From: Lysobacter sp. 5GHs7-4
Lineage (GTDB): Bacteria > Pseudomonadota > Gammaproteobacteria > Xanthomonadales > Xanthomonadaceae
NCBI RefSeq assembly: GCF_021284765.1
Contig: NZ_CP089924.1
Coordinates: 762,001-826,000, forward strand
Length of the DNA: 64,000 nucleotides
Direction: 5' to 3'
Shown here: positions 9,785-18,078 of the stretch, piece after piece
Layout: each line of letters opens with the position of its first letter
How positions within the stretch are numbered: the stretch's first letter is position 1
Notes under the pieces: model-generated
What the model was told of the DNA's origin: nothing
What the model saw: only the letters and a program-made list of their open reading frames with translations
Databases searched by the model: none
Translations under genes and position numbers: made by a program

Positions 9785-10630
9785 TCACTTGAGTTGGCAC
9801 AGGTCGAGCTGGTGCATATCGGTGTAGTCCAGATTCTCGCCGCCCATGGCCCAGATGAAGCAGTAGTTGCGCGTGCCCGAGCCCATGTGGATCGACCACG
9901 GCGGCGACACCACGGCTTCGTCGTTGCGGATCACCAGATGACGCATGTCGGCCGGTTCGCCCATGAAGTGCATCACGCTCTGGTCGCCGAGATCGAAGTA
10001 GAAGTACACCTCGGAGCGGCGATCGTGCAGATGCGGCGGCATGGTGTTCCAGACGCTGCCGGTCTTGAGCACGGTCAGCCCCAGCAGCAACTGACAGGAT
10101 CGGCAGGTGGCCGGGACGATGTACTGATAGATGGTGCGTTGGTTCGAAGTCTCCAGCGCGCCGCGCTCCAGCGGCACGGCCTGGTCGATCGAAATGTGCA
10201 CGGTCTCGTAGCGCGCGTGCGCGGGCGTGGAGGCGAGGTAGAACTTGGCGGGTTGGGCGGCATCGTCCGATGCGAACACCACCCGCTCGCTGCCCATCGG
10301 CACGTACAGGCCGTCCTTGGGCTGCAGCGCGTAGGTCTGGCCGTCGATGCTGACCGTGCCGGCGCCCGCGCCCACGTTGACCACGCCCAGTTCGCGCCGG
10401 GCCAGGAAGGGCTGGCCGGCGGCCGAGGCCGGTTCGGTCTGCGCCGGCAAGTCCAGCGGCGCGTCCACGGGTGCGGCACCGCCGATCACGAAGCGCTCGT
10501 TGTGCGAGTAGTTCAGCCGGACTTCGCCGGCGGCGAACAGGCCGTCGATCAGATAGCGGTCGCGCAGCTGGTCGTTGCTGGCGCCGGCCATCATCTCGGG
10601 ATGGGTGGCGTGGTAGGTCTTGCGGAACAT
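9785..10630 (-). CDS. kduI: 5-keto-4-deoxyuronate isomerase
   Basis: The 281-residue protein matches KduI throughout. The N-terminus reads [30 protein letters not shown] and the [12 protein letters not shown] region. The metal-binding cupin motif [16 protein letters not shown] supplies two His and a Glu, and the later PWSIHMGSG supplies another His, as in the zinc enzymes. It converts 5-keto-4-deoxyuronate (from unsaturated galacturonate) to 2,5-diketo-3-deoxygluconate. It is the first gene of a leftward operon with kduD and probably the cupin gene. An operator-like palindrome and a plausible promoter lie 54-86 bases upstream of the start. Confidence 0.93.
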   Translation of the reverse strand: MFRKTYHATHPEMMAGASNDQLRDRYLIDGLFAAGEVRLNYSHNERFVIGGAAPVDAPLDLPAQTEPASAAGQPFLARRELGVVNVGAGAGTVSIDGQTYALQPKDGLYVPMGSERVVFASDDAAQPAKFYLASTPAHARYETVHISIDQAVPLERGALETSNQRTIYQYIVPATCRSCQLLLGLTVLKTGSVWNTMPPHLHDRRSEVYFYFDLGDQSVMHFMGEPADMRHLVIRNDEAVVSPPWSIHMGSGTRNYCFIWAMGGENLDYTDMHQLDLCQLK

Positions 10631-10683
10631 CGGGCCTCCGGAAAGCGTATGCCTGCGATGCCGCCTGAGGCGGCTGTTCCGGA

Positions 10684-10716
10684 ATCATAGCGGGGTTTTG
10701 GTAACCGGTGTCAAAA
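10684..10716 (-). promoter_or_regulatory. Candidate kduI promoter with overlapping LacI-type operator
   Basis: Read leftward, a perfect -35 hexamer TTGACA (10714-10709) and a -10-like TATGAT (10689-10684) are separated by 19 bases. The -35 lies inside the near-palindrome TTTTGACACCGGTTACC followed by AAAA (10716-10696). The same GACACCGGT core recurs at 15734-15748. A repressor bound here would block the -35. The site lies between kduI and the LacI-type regulator gene. The 19-base spacer is long, so the exact promoter is less certain than the motif. Confidence 0.55.
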
Positions 10717-10814
10717 CGCAGAACAAGACGCTCCGGTGGGTCCGCGAACGCAAATCCGCGCGCCGAGCGGGGTCGGGGTGGAAGGAAGCGCGAGCGCCGT
10801 GCCCGCGGCCGGCC

Positions 10815-11933
10815 TCAGGCCGGCGGGCGCTGGCTGGAGTCGCGCACCACCAGGTGCGGGGTGACCGACACCGGCTCGGTCGGCTCCTCGCCTTCCGCCG
10901 GTTCCGGCGCCAGCAGCATCTGCGCCGCCTGGCGGCCGAGGTCGCGCACCGGCGAGTGGATGGTGGTCAGCGCGGGCCACAGCTGGGTCGCCAACGGGCT
11001 GTCGTCGTAGCCGACCACCGACAAGTCGGCCGGAATGCTCAGGCCGCGCCGCATCGCCGCCTTGTACACGCCGGCGGCCATCTCGTCGTTGCAGGCGAAG
11101 ATCGCGGTCGGACGCGGCGATTTGGCCAGCAAGTACTCGGCGCCGGCGACGCCGGAGTCGAAGGTGTAGCCGCCCTCGAACACGTAGTCGTCGGTCAGCT
11201 CGATGCCGCGCTGGGCCAGGCCGTGACGGAACCCGCCGCCGCGTTCGATCGAGGAACGGTAGCGGCGCGGGCCGGTGATCAGGCCCAGCTGCCGGTGGCC
11301 CAGCGATTGCAGGTAGTTCGCCGCCTCGATGCCGGCCGAACGCTCCTGGGTGTGCAGCATGTTGCCGGGTTCGTCCAGCGGAATCGAGGCGATACGCACG
11401 TAGCGCACGTCGATTTCCTGCAGCGCCGCGGCCAGCTGATCGTCCTCGGATACGCGCGGAATCAGGATCACGCCGTGCAATTTCTGCTGCAGCGCGAAGC
11501 GGCGGATGCCGTCGATGTAATCCTCGCGATGGCTGTCGCAAGGGTGCACGACCAGCTCGTAGCCCGAGTCGCGCAGCGCGTCGAGCGCGCCGTACTGCAT
11601 GTTGACGATGTACTGCGCGGTGGGGTTGTCGTAAACCAGGCCGATCAGGAACGAGCGCCGGAACGCCAGGCCGCGCGCCTGCGGATCCGGCGCGTAGCCC
11701 AGCTGCTTCATTAGCGACTGGATCTTCTCGCGCGTGTCCGGACGCACCAGCGGCGAATCGTTGATCACCCGCGAGACGGTCTTCTTCGACACCGCCGCCA
11801 GCCGCGCGATGTCGTTGATGGTCGCCTTGCCCGGGGCCGGCATGCGCTGCGGCGCGGCGTCGCCCGCGGCCGCTTCGGCGGCACGGGCGCTGCGCGGTGC
11901 GCGGCGCGGGCCGCGCGGGGGGGGTGATTTCAT
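10815..11933 (-). CDS. LacI-family transcriptional regulator of the pectin cluster (KdgR-like role)
   Basis: The protein has 372 residues. A Pro/Arg/Ala-rich start is followed by the LacI helix-turn-helix (about 37-90: ATINDIARLAAVSKKTVSRV, then NDSPLVRPDTREKI and MKQLGYAPDPQARGL). A periplasmic-binding-protein-like effector domain follows, with DNPTAQYIVNMQYGAL, GPRRYRSSIERGGGF and FACNDEMAAGVYKA. The true start may be the internal Met at about residue 31. It sits between the kduI operon and the TRAP operon. I infer that it represses the pectin genes through the GACACCGGT sites and is released by a KDG-type intermediate. The regulatory assignment is inference and the family assignment is secure. 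Confidence 0.88.
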   Translation of the reverse strand: MKSPPPRGPRRAPRSARAAEAAAGDAAPQRMPAPGKATINDIARLAAVSKKTVSRVINDSPLVRPDTREKIQSLMKQLGYAPDPQARGLAFRRSFLIGLVYDNPTAQYIVNMQYGALDALRDSGYELVVHPCDSHREDYIDGIRRFALQQKLHGVILIPRVSEDDQLAAALQEIDVRYVRIASIPLDEPGNMLHTQERSAGIEAANYLQSLGHRQLGLITGPRRYRSSIERGGGFRHGLAQRGIELTDDYVFEGGYTFDSGVAGAEYLLAKSPRPTAIFACNDEMAAGVYKAAMRRGLSIPADLSVVGYDDSPLATQLWPALTTIHSPVRDLGRQAAQMLLAPEPAEGEEPTEPVSVTPHLVVRDSSQRPPA

Positions 11934-12030
11934 GGCGGCTCGGCGACGGGGGGCAGTCCGGTCGTGGGACCGGGGCTGGCCCCGATTCTAGCCGGCCGCG
12001 ACGGCGATGTCCCCGGTGGACATCGCGTGC

Positions 12031-13311
12031 TTACTTGAGCAGCGCCGGCAGCCACAGCGACAGCTGCGGCACGAAGGTCACCACCAGCAGCACCGCCAGC
12101 GAGGCCAGCCAGAACGGCCAGATCGTGCGCAGGGTCTCGCCTATGCTGATCTTGCCGATCGCGGTGCCCACGAACAGCACCGAGCCCAGCGGGGGCGAGA
12201 TCAGGCTGATGCCGCCCTTGAGGATCAGGATCACGCCGAAATGCACTGGGTCGACGCCGATCGCCTTGGCCAGCGGCAGGAAGATCGGCGTGCAGATGAT
12301 GATCATCGGCGCCAGATCCATGAAGGTGCCCAGCACCAGCAGGATCAGGATCATCAGCAACAGCAGCAGGTTCTTGTCGGTGGTCAGCGAGGTCAGCGCG
12401 TCGACCGCCGCGGTCGGCACCTGCAGGTAGGCCAGCAGCCAGCCGAACGACGCCGCCGAGGCGATCACGAACAGGATCATGCCGGTGGTGCGCGCGGCGC
12501 CGGCGACGGTTTCCAGAAAATCGCGCCAACGCAGGTTGCGGTACACCAGCGCGGTCACCAGCAAGGCGTACACCACGGCGATGGCTGCGCTTTCGACCGC
12601 GGTGAAGATGCCGGCCCGGATGCCGACGAAGATCAGCGCCACCAGCGCCAGCCCCGGCAGCGCGGCTACCAGGCGCCGCAGCACGATGCCGAAACCGGGG
12701 AAGGCTTCCACCGCGTAGCCGCGCCGGCGCGCGATCACCCAGCAGGTCGCCATCAGCGTGACCGTCATCAGCAGCGCGGGCAGGATGCCGGCGGCGAACA
12801 AGTCGGCGATGGAGATGCTGCCGCCGGCCGAGGCCGAGTACAGGATCAGGTTGTGCGAAGGCGGCACCAGCAACGCGACCATCGCCGCGGTCATGGTGAC
12901 GTTGACGGCGAAGTCGCGGTCGAAGCCGCGCCTGACCATCTGCGGAATCATCGCGCCGCCGATCGCCGACACGTCGGCGATGGCCGAGCCGGACACGCCG
13001 CCGAAGAACAGCGAGGACAGCACGCTGACTTGCCCCAGGCCGCCGCGCAGATGCCCGACCAGGGCCGAGGCCAGGCCGATCAGGCGCTCGGAGATGCCGC
13101 CGCGCAGCATGATTTCGCCAGCGAAGATAAACAGCGGAATCGCGATCAGCGAGGCCGATCCGGCGCCGGCTGCGGTTTGTTGCACCACCACGATCGGCGG
13201 CAGACCGATGTGGATCAGCGTGGCCAGCGCCGCCGCCGACAGCGCGTAAGCCACCGGCACGCCGACGATCAGCAGGAGGGCGAATACGCCGAACAGTATC
13301 GCGACGTCCAT
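12031..13311 (-). CDS. dctM: TRAP transporter large permease (DctM)
   Basis: The protein has 426 residues, starting at the ATG that overlaps the stop of dctQ (TGATG). It is strongly hydrophobic with about twelve transmembrane segments. It has DctM features such as IPLFIFAGEIMLRGGISERL, the FFGGVSGSAIADVSAIG loop and a matching second-half FMDLAPMIIICTPIFLPLAK. It forms the ion-coupled channel of a tripartite TRAP importer with DctQ and DctP. The genomic context suggests uptake of uronates or unsaturated galacturonides from the periplasm. Confidence 0.92.
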   Translation of the reverse strand: MDVAILFGVFALLLIVGVPVAYALSAAALATLIHIGLPPIVVVQQTAAGAGSASLIAIPLFIFAGEIMLRGGISERLIGLASALVGHLRGGLGQVSVLSSLFFGGVSGSAIADVSAIGGAMIPQMVRRGFDRDFAVNVTMTAAMVALLVPPSHNLILYSASAGGSISIADLFAAGILPALLMTVTLMATCWVIARRRGYAVEAFPGFGIVLRRLVAALPGLALVALIFVGIRAGIFTAVESAAIAVVYALLVTALVYRNLRWRDFLETVAGAARTTGMILFVIASAASFGWLLAYLQVPTAAVDALTSLTTDKNLLLLLMILILLVLGTFMDLAPMIIICTPIFLPLAKAIGVDPVHFGVILILKGGISLISPPLGSVLFVGTAIGKISIGETLRTIWPFWLASLAVLLVVTFVPQLSLWLPALLK

Positions 13312-13859
13312 CAGGCGCTCCGGGAGCTGTCGGTGAGTGGCGCGGTCAGAGCCGCGTGCACGCGTTGCAAGGCGAATATCGCCATCAGCGCGCCGCCAAC
13401 CGCCATCGGCGCATAGACCGCGCTTTGCGGCAGCGGCGCGCCGGCCATGGGGATGTCCCAGCCGTCCAGCAACAGCTCCCCGCCCCACACCGCCAGTACC
13501 GCACCGATGCCGCCGATCACCAGGTTGGAGAACGCCAGCAGCCAGCGCCGCAGCGCCGGGCGCGCGCGGTGGACCAGGATGAAGAAACCGAAGTGCGAGC
13601 CACGGTGCACGCCGGCGGCGGCGCCGAAACTCATCGCGGTGTTGAGCAGCAGCAGCGCGACCGGTTCGGTCCACCCCGGCGAATCGTTGACGACGTAGCG
13701 CGCGAACACCTGCAGAGCCTGCACCGCGACCATGCCGACCAGGGCGGTGCCGGCGATCGCGACTGCCAGCCCCGCCAGCCGATCCAGTGGGCCTTGCCCG
13801 ATGGCGTCGTCCTGCGCTTGTTCGATGTCCGCCGCTGCGGCGAGGGGAGCGTCTGCCAC
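13311..13859 (-). CDS. dctQ: TRAP transporter small permease (DctQ)
   Basis: This 182-residue protein has four hydrophobic helices. It carries the DctQ-type core FARYVVNDSPGWTEPVALLL and the region AAAGVHRGSHFGFFILV. It lies between dctP and dctM, with a one-base overlap to dctM and ten bases after dctP. The small permease bridges the large permease and the substrate-loaded binding protein in the inner membrane. The N-terminal 30 residues are polar and probably cytoplasmic. Confidence 0.88.
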   Translation of the reverse strand: MADAPLAAAADIEQAQDDAIGQGPLDRLAGLAVAIAGTALVGMVAVQALQVFARYVVNDSPGWTEPVALLLLNTAMSFGAAAGVHRGSHFGFFILVHRARPALRRWLLAFSNLVIGGIGAVLAVWGGELLLDGWDIPMAGAPLPQSAVYAPMAVGGALMAIFALQRVHAALTAPLTDSSRSA

Positions 13860-13869
13860 GATGTCTGCC

Positions 13870-14862
13870 TCAGGCCAGGGAACGGATGCGGCGGTACAGG
13901 GTTTCGATCGCCGGATCGCGGTGGTAGTCGTCCAGCAACGGCTGCACCGCGGCGCGGAACGCCGGCAGGTCGCAGTCGTTGATCTGTACGCCGCCTTCGA
14001 TCACGGCCGCGCGCGCGACGGCCTCGGATTCGTCCCACAGCTCGCGCATCACCGACACCGAGCGGCGCGCGATGTCCAGCAGCAGCTCTCGGTCGCCGGC
14101 GTTCAACGACTCGAAGCTGCGCCGCGACATCAGCAGCACATCGGGTGCGTAGGAGTGCTGGGTCTGCGACCAATAGCGCGCCGCCTCGAACTGGCGGCTG
14201 GAATGGAAACTGCGCAGATTGTTCTCGGCGCCGTCGATCAGATGCGTCTGCAGCGCCGAGAACACCTCGCCGTAGGCCAGCGGTGTGGGGTTGCCGCCCA
14301 GCAGGCGGATCATGCGCATGAAGATGTCCGAGGCCGGCACGCGGAACTTCAGCCCGTGCATGTCGGCCGGTGTGCGAATCGGGCGGCGCACGTTGTAGAA
14401 GCAACGCGCGCCGCAGTCGTAGATCGCCAGGCCCACGAGTTCGCGGCGGGCGAAATCGCGCAGCACGGCGGCGCCGACCTCGCCGTCCAGGGCGCGGCGC
14501 AGGTGCGCGACCGAATCGAACACGTACGGCAGCGACAGGGCCTGGGTCAGCGGGAACGCGTTGTTGAGCGCGCCGCTGTAGACGCGGGTGATGTCGATGG
14601 CGCCGAATCGCGCCATGTCGATGGCCTCCGACTCGCGGCCGAGCTGGCCGGAGTGGTACAGCCGCAGGCGCAGGCGGCCGCCGGTCGCGCGCTCCAGTTC
14701 GCGCCCGATCCATTGCACCGCGGCCACGGTCGGGTAGTCCTTGACGTGGACATCGGTGGCGGTGAGCAGGCGGGCGCCGTCGTCAGCGCGCAGCGTCGCG
14801 CCGGTCGCGGCCAGCGCGCAGGCCGCGCCTAGCCCGCCCAGCAGTTGGCGGCGAGTGGTCAT
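13870..14862 (-). CDS. dctP: TRAP transporter substrate-binding protein (DctP), Tat-type signal
   Basis: The protein has 330 residues from the ATG at 14862, which overlaps the stop of the hydratase gene (ATGA). The N-terminus MTTRRQLLGGLGAACALAA has a twin-arginine pair before a hydrophobic stretch, so Tat export is possible. The mature part is DctP family: HSGQLGRESEAIDMARFGAI, SLPYVFDSVAHLRRAL and GLKFRVPASDIF. The last contains the conserved Arg that binds the substrate carboxylate. It would capture a carboxylated sugar in the periplasm for DctQM. The ligand is inferred from its pectinolytic neighbours. Confidence 0.9.
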   Translation of the reverse strand: MTTRRQLLGGLGAACALAATGATLRADDGARLLTATDVHVKDYPTVAAVQWIGRELERATGGRLRLRLYHSGQLGRESEAIDMARFGAIDITRVYSGALNNAFPLTQALSLPYVFDSVAHLRRALDGEVGAAVLRDFARRELVGLAIYDCGARCFYNVRRPIRTPADMHGLKFRVPASDIFMRMIRLLGGNPTPLAYGEVFSALQTHLIDGAENNLRSFHSSRQFEAARYWSQTQHSYAPDVLLMSRRSFESLNAGDRELLLDIARRSVSVMRELWDESEAVARAAVIEGGVQINDCDLPAFRAAVQPLLDDYHRDPAIETLYRRIRSLA

Positions 14863-15710
14863 GCGTCCTCCCCGCTGGCGAGCACCGCCTCGCAGTGCAT
14901 CCGGCCCCAGCGGCCGAACGAGATCATCGCGCGTTGCCCAGCCAGGATGTCGTGGATGCCGGTGGCCGCGCCGGTGGTCACCCACATGCCGGCCTTGAGC
15001 GGATAGCCGCGCGACGCGCAGCGCGACAGCGCGAATGCCAGCGCCGCCAACAGGCCGCCGGCGATGGACTCGGCGCCGCCGCGTCCGACCAGGCGGTCGT
15101 CGATGAAGGTTTCGCAGCGCAGCGCCTCATCGGCGAGCGTGCGCCAGCCTGGAATCTCCGGCCCCACGATCAAGCCGGCGTTGTTGCCGAAGTCCGAGAC
15201 CACGATCGGCGGTCCCAGGGTGTTGATGTCGGGCAGGGGGCTGCCGGCCAGTTCGATGCCGATCGACAGCGTGTCGACCAGGGCAGCGGCCTGCGCGTGA
15301 TCGAACTGGGTGCGGCCGGCGGGGGCGTCGGCGCCGAGACGGAACACGAACTCCGCCTCGACCGCGGCGAAGCCGCCCTCGATCAGCGCGAAACGGCCAG
15401 TTTGTCCACCGGTGGCGGTCTGTACGGCATTGCCGAAGATCGGGCCGACCAGGCGCTCCTCGCCCAGCCGGGTTTCCCAGCCCGGCGGGATGCGTCCGAC
15501 CTTCCATCCCGCGATCGGCTGCGGCCACAGGCCGATGGCACGGTCCTGGATCGCGTAGCCCTGGTCGAGGGTCTGCGGGAGCGGGCCGGGGTAGTCGGGC
15601 AGCGCCCGCGCGCCGCGGCGGGCCGCGACCAGGCGGTGGGCGATCGCGGCGCTTGCGCTGCCGTCGTCGATGGTCGGTGTCTGCATGCCGGATCGCATCC
15701 CCTGGCTCAT
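14859..15710 (-). CDS. 2-keto-4-pentenoate hydratase-family protein in the uronate operon
   Basis: The 283-residue protein resembles MhpD-type hydratases of the fumarylacetoacetase superfamily. The motifs are GWKVGRIPPGWETRLGEERL, the EAEFVFRLGAD motif with acidic metal ligands, SIGIELAGSPLPD, SDFGNNAGLIVG and a C-terminal TTGAATGIHDILAGQR. Known relatives add water to 2-hydroxy-dienoates or act on 2-keto-3-deoxy sugar acids. It heads the leftward hydratase-dctP-dctQ-dctM operon and overlaps dctP. Its place among uronate genes suggests action on a keto-deoxy acid rather than aromatic breakdown, but this is inference. The start at 15710 is preceded by GAGCAGG. Confidence 0.82.
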   Translation of the reverse strand: MSQGMRSGMQTPTIDDGSASAAIAHRLVAARRGARALPDYPGPLPQTLDQGYAIQDRAIGLWPQPIAGWKVGRIPPGWETRLGEERLVGPIFGNAVQTATGGQTGRFALIEGGFAAVEAEFVFRLGADAPAGRTQFDHAQAAALVDTLSIGIELAGSPLPDINTLGPPIVVSDFGNNAGLIVGPEIPGWRTLADEALRCETFIDDRLVGRGGAESIAGGLLAALAFALSRCASRGYPLKAGMWVTTGAATGIHDILAGQRAMISFGRWGRMHCEAVLASGEDA

Positions 15711-15727
15711 TGCCTGCTCGTAACTGT

Positions 15728-15754
15728 TGTATAGGAAACCGGTGTCATTGACAA
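15728..15754 (-). promoter_or_regulatory. Hydratase/TRAP operon promoter with operator in the spacer
   Basis: Read leftward, a -35-like TTGTCA (15754-15749) and a -10 TATACA (15733-15728) are separated by 15 bases. The spacer ATGACACCGGTTTCC (15748-15734) carries the same GACACCGGT core seen upstream of kduI. A regulator bound here would block RNA polymerase. The same 81-base gap is also the upstream region of the rightward pectate lyase gene, so one site may control both directions. The spacing is short for a sigma-70 promoter. Confidence 0.55.
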
Positions 15755-15791
15755 TCCAAGGCTAGACTCGGGCAGCGATGGGGACAGGTCG

Positions 15792-17174
15792 ATGAGCCAA
15801 AAAGCAGGGTGCGAGCGCGCCGCGGCAGAGGCGCCGCCGAGGCGCGGACGGCATTGGGCCTGGCTGGCGGCAGGGCTGCTCGCCTTGATGGCCGCAACCG
15901 GCGTGCCCGCCGCCGAGGCGCCCGACGGCGCGGCGCTGGCGTTCCCGGGCGCGCAGGGCTGGGCCGCGCACACGCCAGGCGGCCGTGGCGGCCGCATCAT
16001 CCGCGTGACCACACTCGCCGCGTCGGGGCCGGGTTCCTTCGCCGAGGCCGTGGCCGCGACCGGGCCGCGCATCGTCGTGTTCGAGGTCGGCGGCGTGATC
16101 GACCTGCAGCGGCAGGAGGTACGGATCAGCGAACCCTATCTCACCATCGCCGGGCAGACCGCGCCGCAGCCGGGCATCAGCTTCATCCGCGGCGGATTGA
16201 TCATCGCCACCCACGACGTGGTCGTGCGGCATATCCGGGTGCGTCCGGGCGAAGCCGGCGCCGGCAAGATGGCCGGCGTGGACTTCGACGCCATCACCAC
16301 CGTGCGCGGCGCGCGCGACGTGATCGTCGATCATTGCTCGCTGACCTGGGCCACCGACGAGAATCTGTCGGCGTCCAGCACGCGCTTCCACGGCGAAAGC
16401 GAGCGCGAGTGGATGCAAAACGCCTCGCGCCGCATCACCTTCAGCAACAACCTGCTGGCCGAAGGCCTGGCCAACGCCACCCACGCCAAGGGCGAGCACT
16501 CCAAGGGCTCGCTGATCCACGACCACGTCAACGACGTGCTGATCGTCGGCAACCTCTACGCGCACAACTACGAGCGCAATCCGCTGTTCAAGGGCGGCGC
16601 GCGCGGTCAGGTCATCAACAACCTGATCTACGACCCGGGGCAGCGCGCGCTGCACTACAACCTGATCGCCGAGGAGTGGTTGGGTCACCCGTATTCGAGC
16701 GGACAGATGGTGGCGCGCGGCAATGTGATGCGCGCCGGGCCCTCCACGCAGGAACTGGCCTTGTTCATGGTCGGCGGCTCGGGCGACGTCGAGTACTACG
16801 CCGAGGACAATCTGGCGGTCGATCGCCTCGGGCGCGCGCTGCCGCAGGAAGGCCGTTACACCACCACGCCGGTGCGCGTGAGCCATCCGCGCCAGGCGCC
16901 GCCGGTGCCGTTCGGCGTACGCCTGCTGCCGTCGTCGCAGGTGCAGGACGCGGTGATCGCCAACGCCGGCGCGCGGCCCTGGGACCGCGACGACATCGAC
17001 CGTCGCATCCTCGCCGACACCATCGAGGGACGCGGCAAGATCATCGACAGCGAGAACGAGGTCGGCGGTTATCCGCGGCATGCGCCGACAAAGCAGAGCT
17101 TCGTACCGGAAGACTGGGACCTGGCGACCATGGAACCGCTCAAGCCCTTGCCGCGGCGTGCGCCGTTGAAGTGA
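15792..17174 (+). CDS. Secreted pectate lyase-like protein (PL1-type parallel beta-helix)
   Basis: The protein has 460 residues with a basic N-terminus and a hydrophobic export signal (about 22-42, ending PAAEAP). The mature protein starts FPGAQGWAAHTPGGRGGRII, the hallmark opening of many PL1 lyases. Beta-helix ladders follow: YLTIAGQTAPQPGISF, VVVRHIRVRPGE, VIVDHCSLTWATDENLSAS and RNPLFKGGARGQVINNLIYD. It should cleave polygalacturonate or a related polymer by beta-elimination outside the cytoplasm. It is transcribed rightward from the shared control region at 15711-15791. Substrate specificity within pectin is not determined by sequence alone. Confidence 0.85.
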   Translation: MSQKAGCERAAAEAPPRRGRHWAWLAAGLLALMAATGVPAAEAPDGAALAFPGAQGWAAHTPGGRGGRIIRVTTLAASGPGSFAEAVAATGPRIVVFEVGGVIDLQRQEVRISEPYLTIAGQTAPQPGISFIRGGLIIATHDVVVRHIRVRPGEAGAGKMAGVDFDAITTVRGARDVIVDHCSLTWATDENLSASSTRFHGESEREWMQNASRRITFSNNLLAEGLANATHAKGEHSKGSLIHDHVNDVLIVGNLYAHNYERNPLFKGGARGQVINNLIYDPGQRALHYNLIAEEWLGHPYSSGQMVARGNVMRAGPSTQELALFMVGGSGDVEYYAEDNLAVDRLGRALPQEGRYTTTPVRVSHPRQAPPVPFGVRLLPSSQVQDAVIANAGARPWDRDDIDRRILADTIEGRGKIIDSENEVGGYPRHAPTKQSFVPEDWDLATMEPLKPLPRRAPLK

Positions 17175-17298
17175 TCGGCAGTCGCGCGTCCGCACGCATG
17201 TGCGAGACGGCCGCTGGCGAAAACCCGAACGCGCCCTGCGCGCCGTCCGATGGACAGCATTGCCGTGTGGAAGGGCGCGACGGCACGACGACGTACCG

Positions 17299-18078
17299 TC
17301 AGTCCTCACGCAACAGTGCGGCCAGGGGCAGCCCGGATGCTCGCAGCGCCCAGGCGAACTCGTCGGCGATACGCGCCGCGCCCAGCGGCGAGAAGTGGGT
17401 GTTGTCCTCGACGCCGCCCGGATAGTTCGGGTGCGCGCCCGGTGCGAGCTGCAGGAACCAACGGCGCGAGCCGTCCACGCCGGCTTCCTGCAGCAGCGCC
17501 TGGCTGCGTCGTTCCAGATCGATCAAGGGCACGTGCTCGCGCGCCGCGAGCGCGCGCACCAGTCCTGGGTAGTCGCCGTGGCTGTCCTGCAACCGCCCTT
17601 GCGGATCGAAGCGCCGCCGCGATACCGGCGTGAGCAGGATCGGCGTGGCCGCACGCGCCCTCACCTCGGCGATGAAGCGCGTCAGGTTGCGCACGTAGTC
17701 GGCAGGCGGCGTATAGCGATCGGGCTTGTCGCGCGACTGATCGTTGTGACCGAACTGGATCAGCACGTAATCGCCGGCAACGACGTCGTCCAGCAGCGCC
17801 TGCCAGCGCCCTTCGGCGATGAAGGTGCGGGTGCTGCGGCCGTTCATGGCCAGGTTGCGCACTTGCACGGTGTCGGGTCGAAAGCGTTCGGCCAAGCGCT
17901 CGCCCCAACCGGTTTCCGGACGTTTCTCGCTGCGCTTCTCGGCCATGGTCGAATCGCCGGCCAAGTGCAGCGTCACGGCGGTGGGCGCGGCGGCGCTGGC
18001 GGCACTGGCGAAGGCGATGCTCGATACCAGCATCAGCGCCAGCGCGTGCCACGACCTGCGTAAGCTCGCCGGCCTCAT
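17299..18078 (-). CDS. Rhamnogalacturonan acetylesterase-like SGNH hydrolase
   Basis: The protein has 259 residues, starting at the ATG that overlaps the pectin methylesterase stop (ATGA). A Sec signal (LALMLVSSIAFASAASAAAP) is followed by the SGNH blocks: AGDSTMAEK with nucleophile Ser, NLAMNGRSTRTF with Gly/Asn, QFGHNDQSRDKP with Asn, and EDNTHFSPLGA with the Asp/His pair. This layout matches CE12 rhamnogalacturonan acetylesterases. It would remove acetyl groups from pectin backbones so that lyases can act. It is the last gene of the leftward operon of TonB receptor, pectate lyase and methylesterase. Confidence 0.85.
   Translation of the reverse strand: MRPASLRRSWHALALMLVSSIAFASAASAAAPTAVTLHLAGDSTMAEKRSEKRPETGWGERLAERFRPDTVQVRNLAMNGRSTRTFIAEGRWQALLDDVVAGDYVLIQFGHNDQSRDKPDRYTPPADYVRNLTRFIAEVRARAATPILLTPVSRRRFDPQGRLQDSHGDYPGLVRALAAREHVPLIDLERRSQALLQEAGVDGSRRWFLQLAPGAHPNYPGGVEDNTHFSPLGAARIADEFAWALRASGLPLAALLRED

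Noticed and set aside
15748..15770. TTGACA at 15748 as the -35 of a rightward promoter for the pectate lyase
   Set aside because: No acceptable -10 follows at 16-18 bases. The leftward reading with TATACA fits better.
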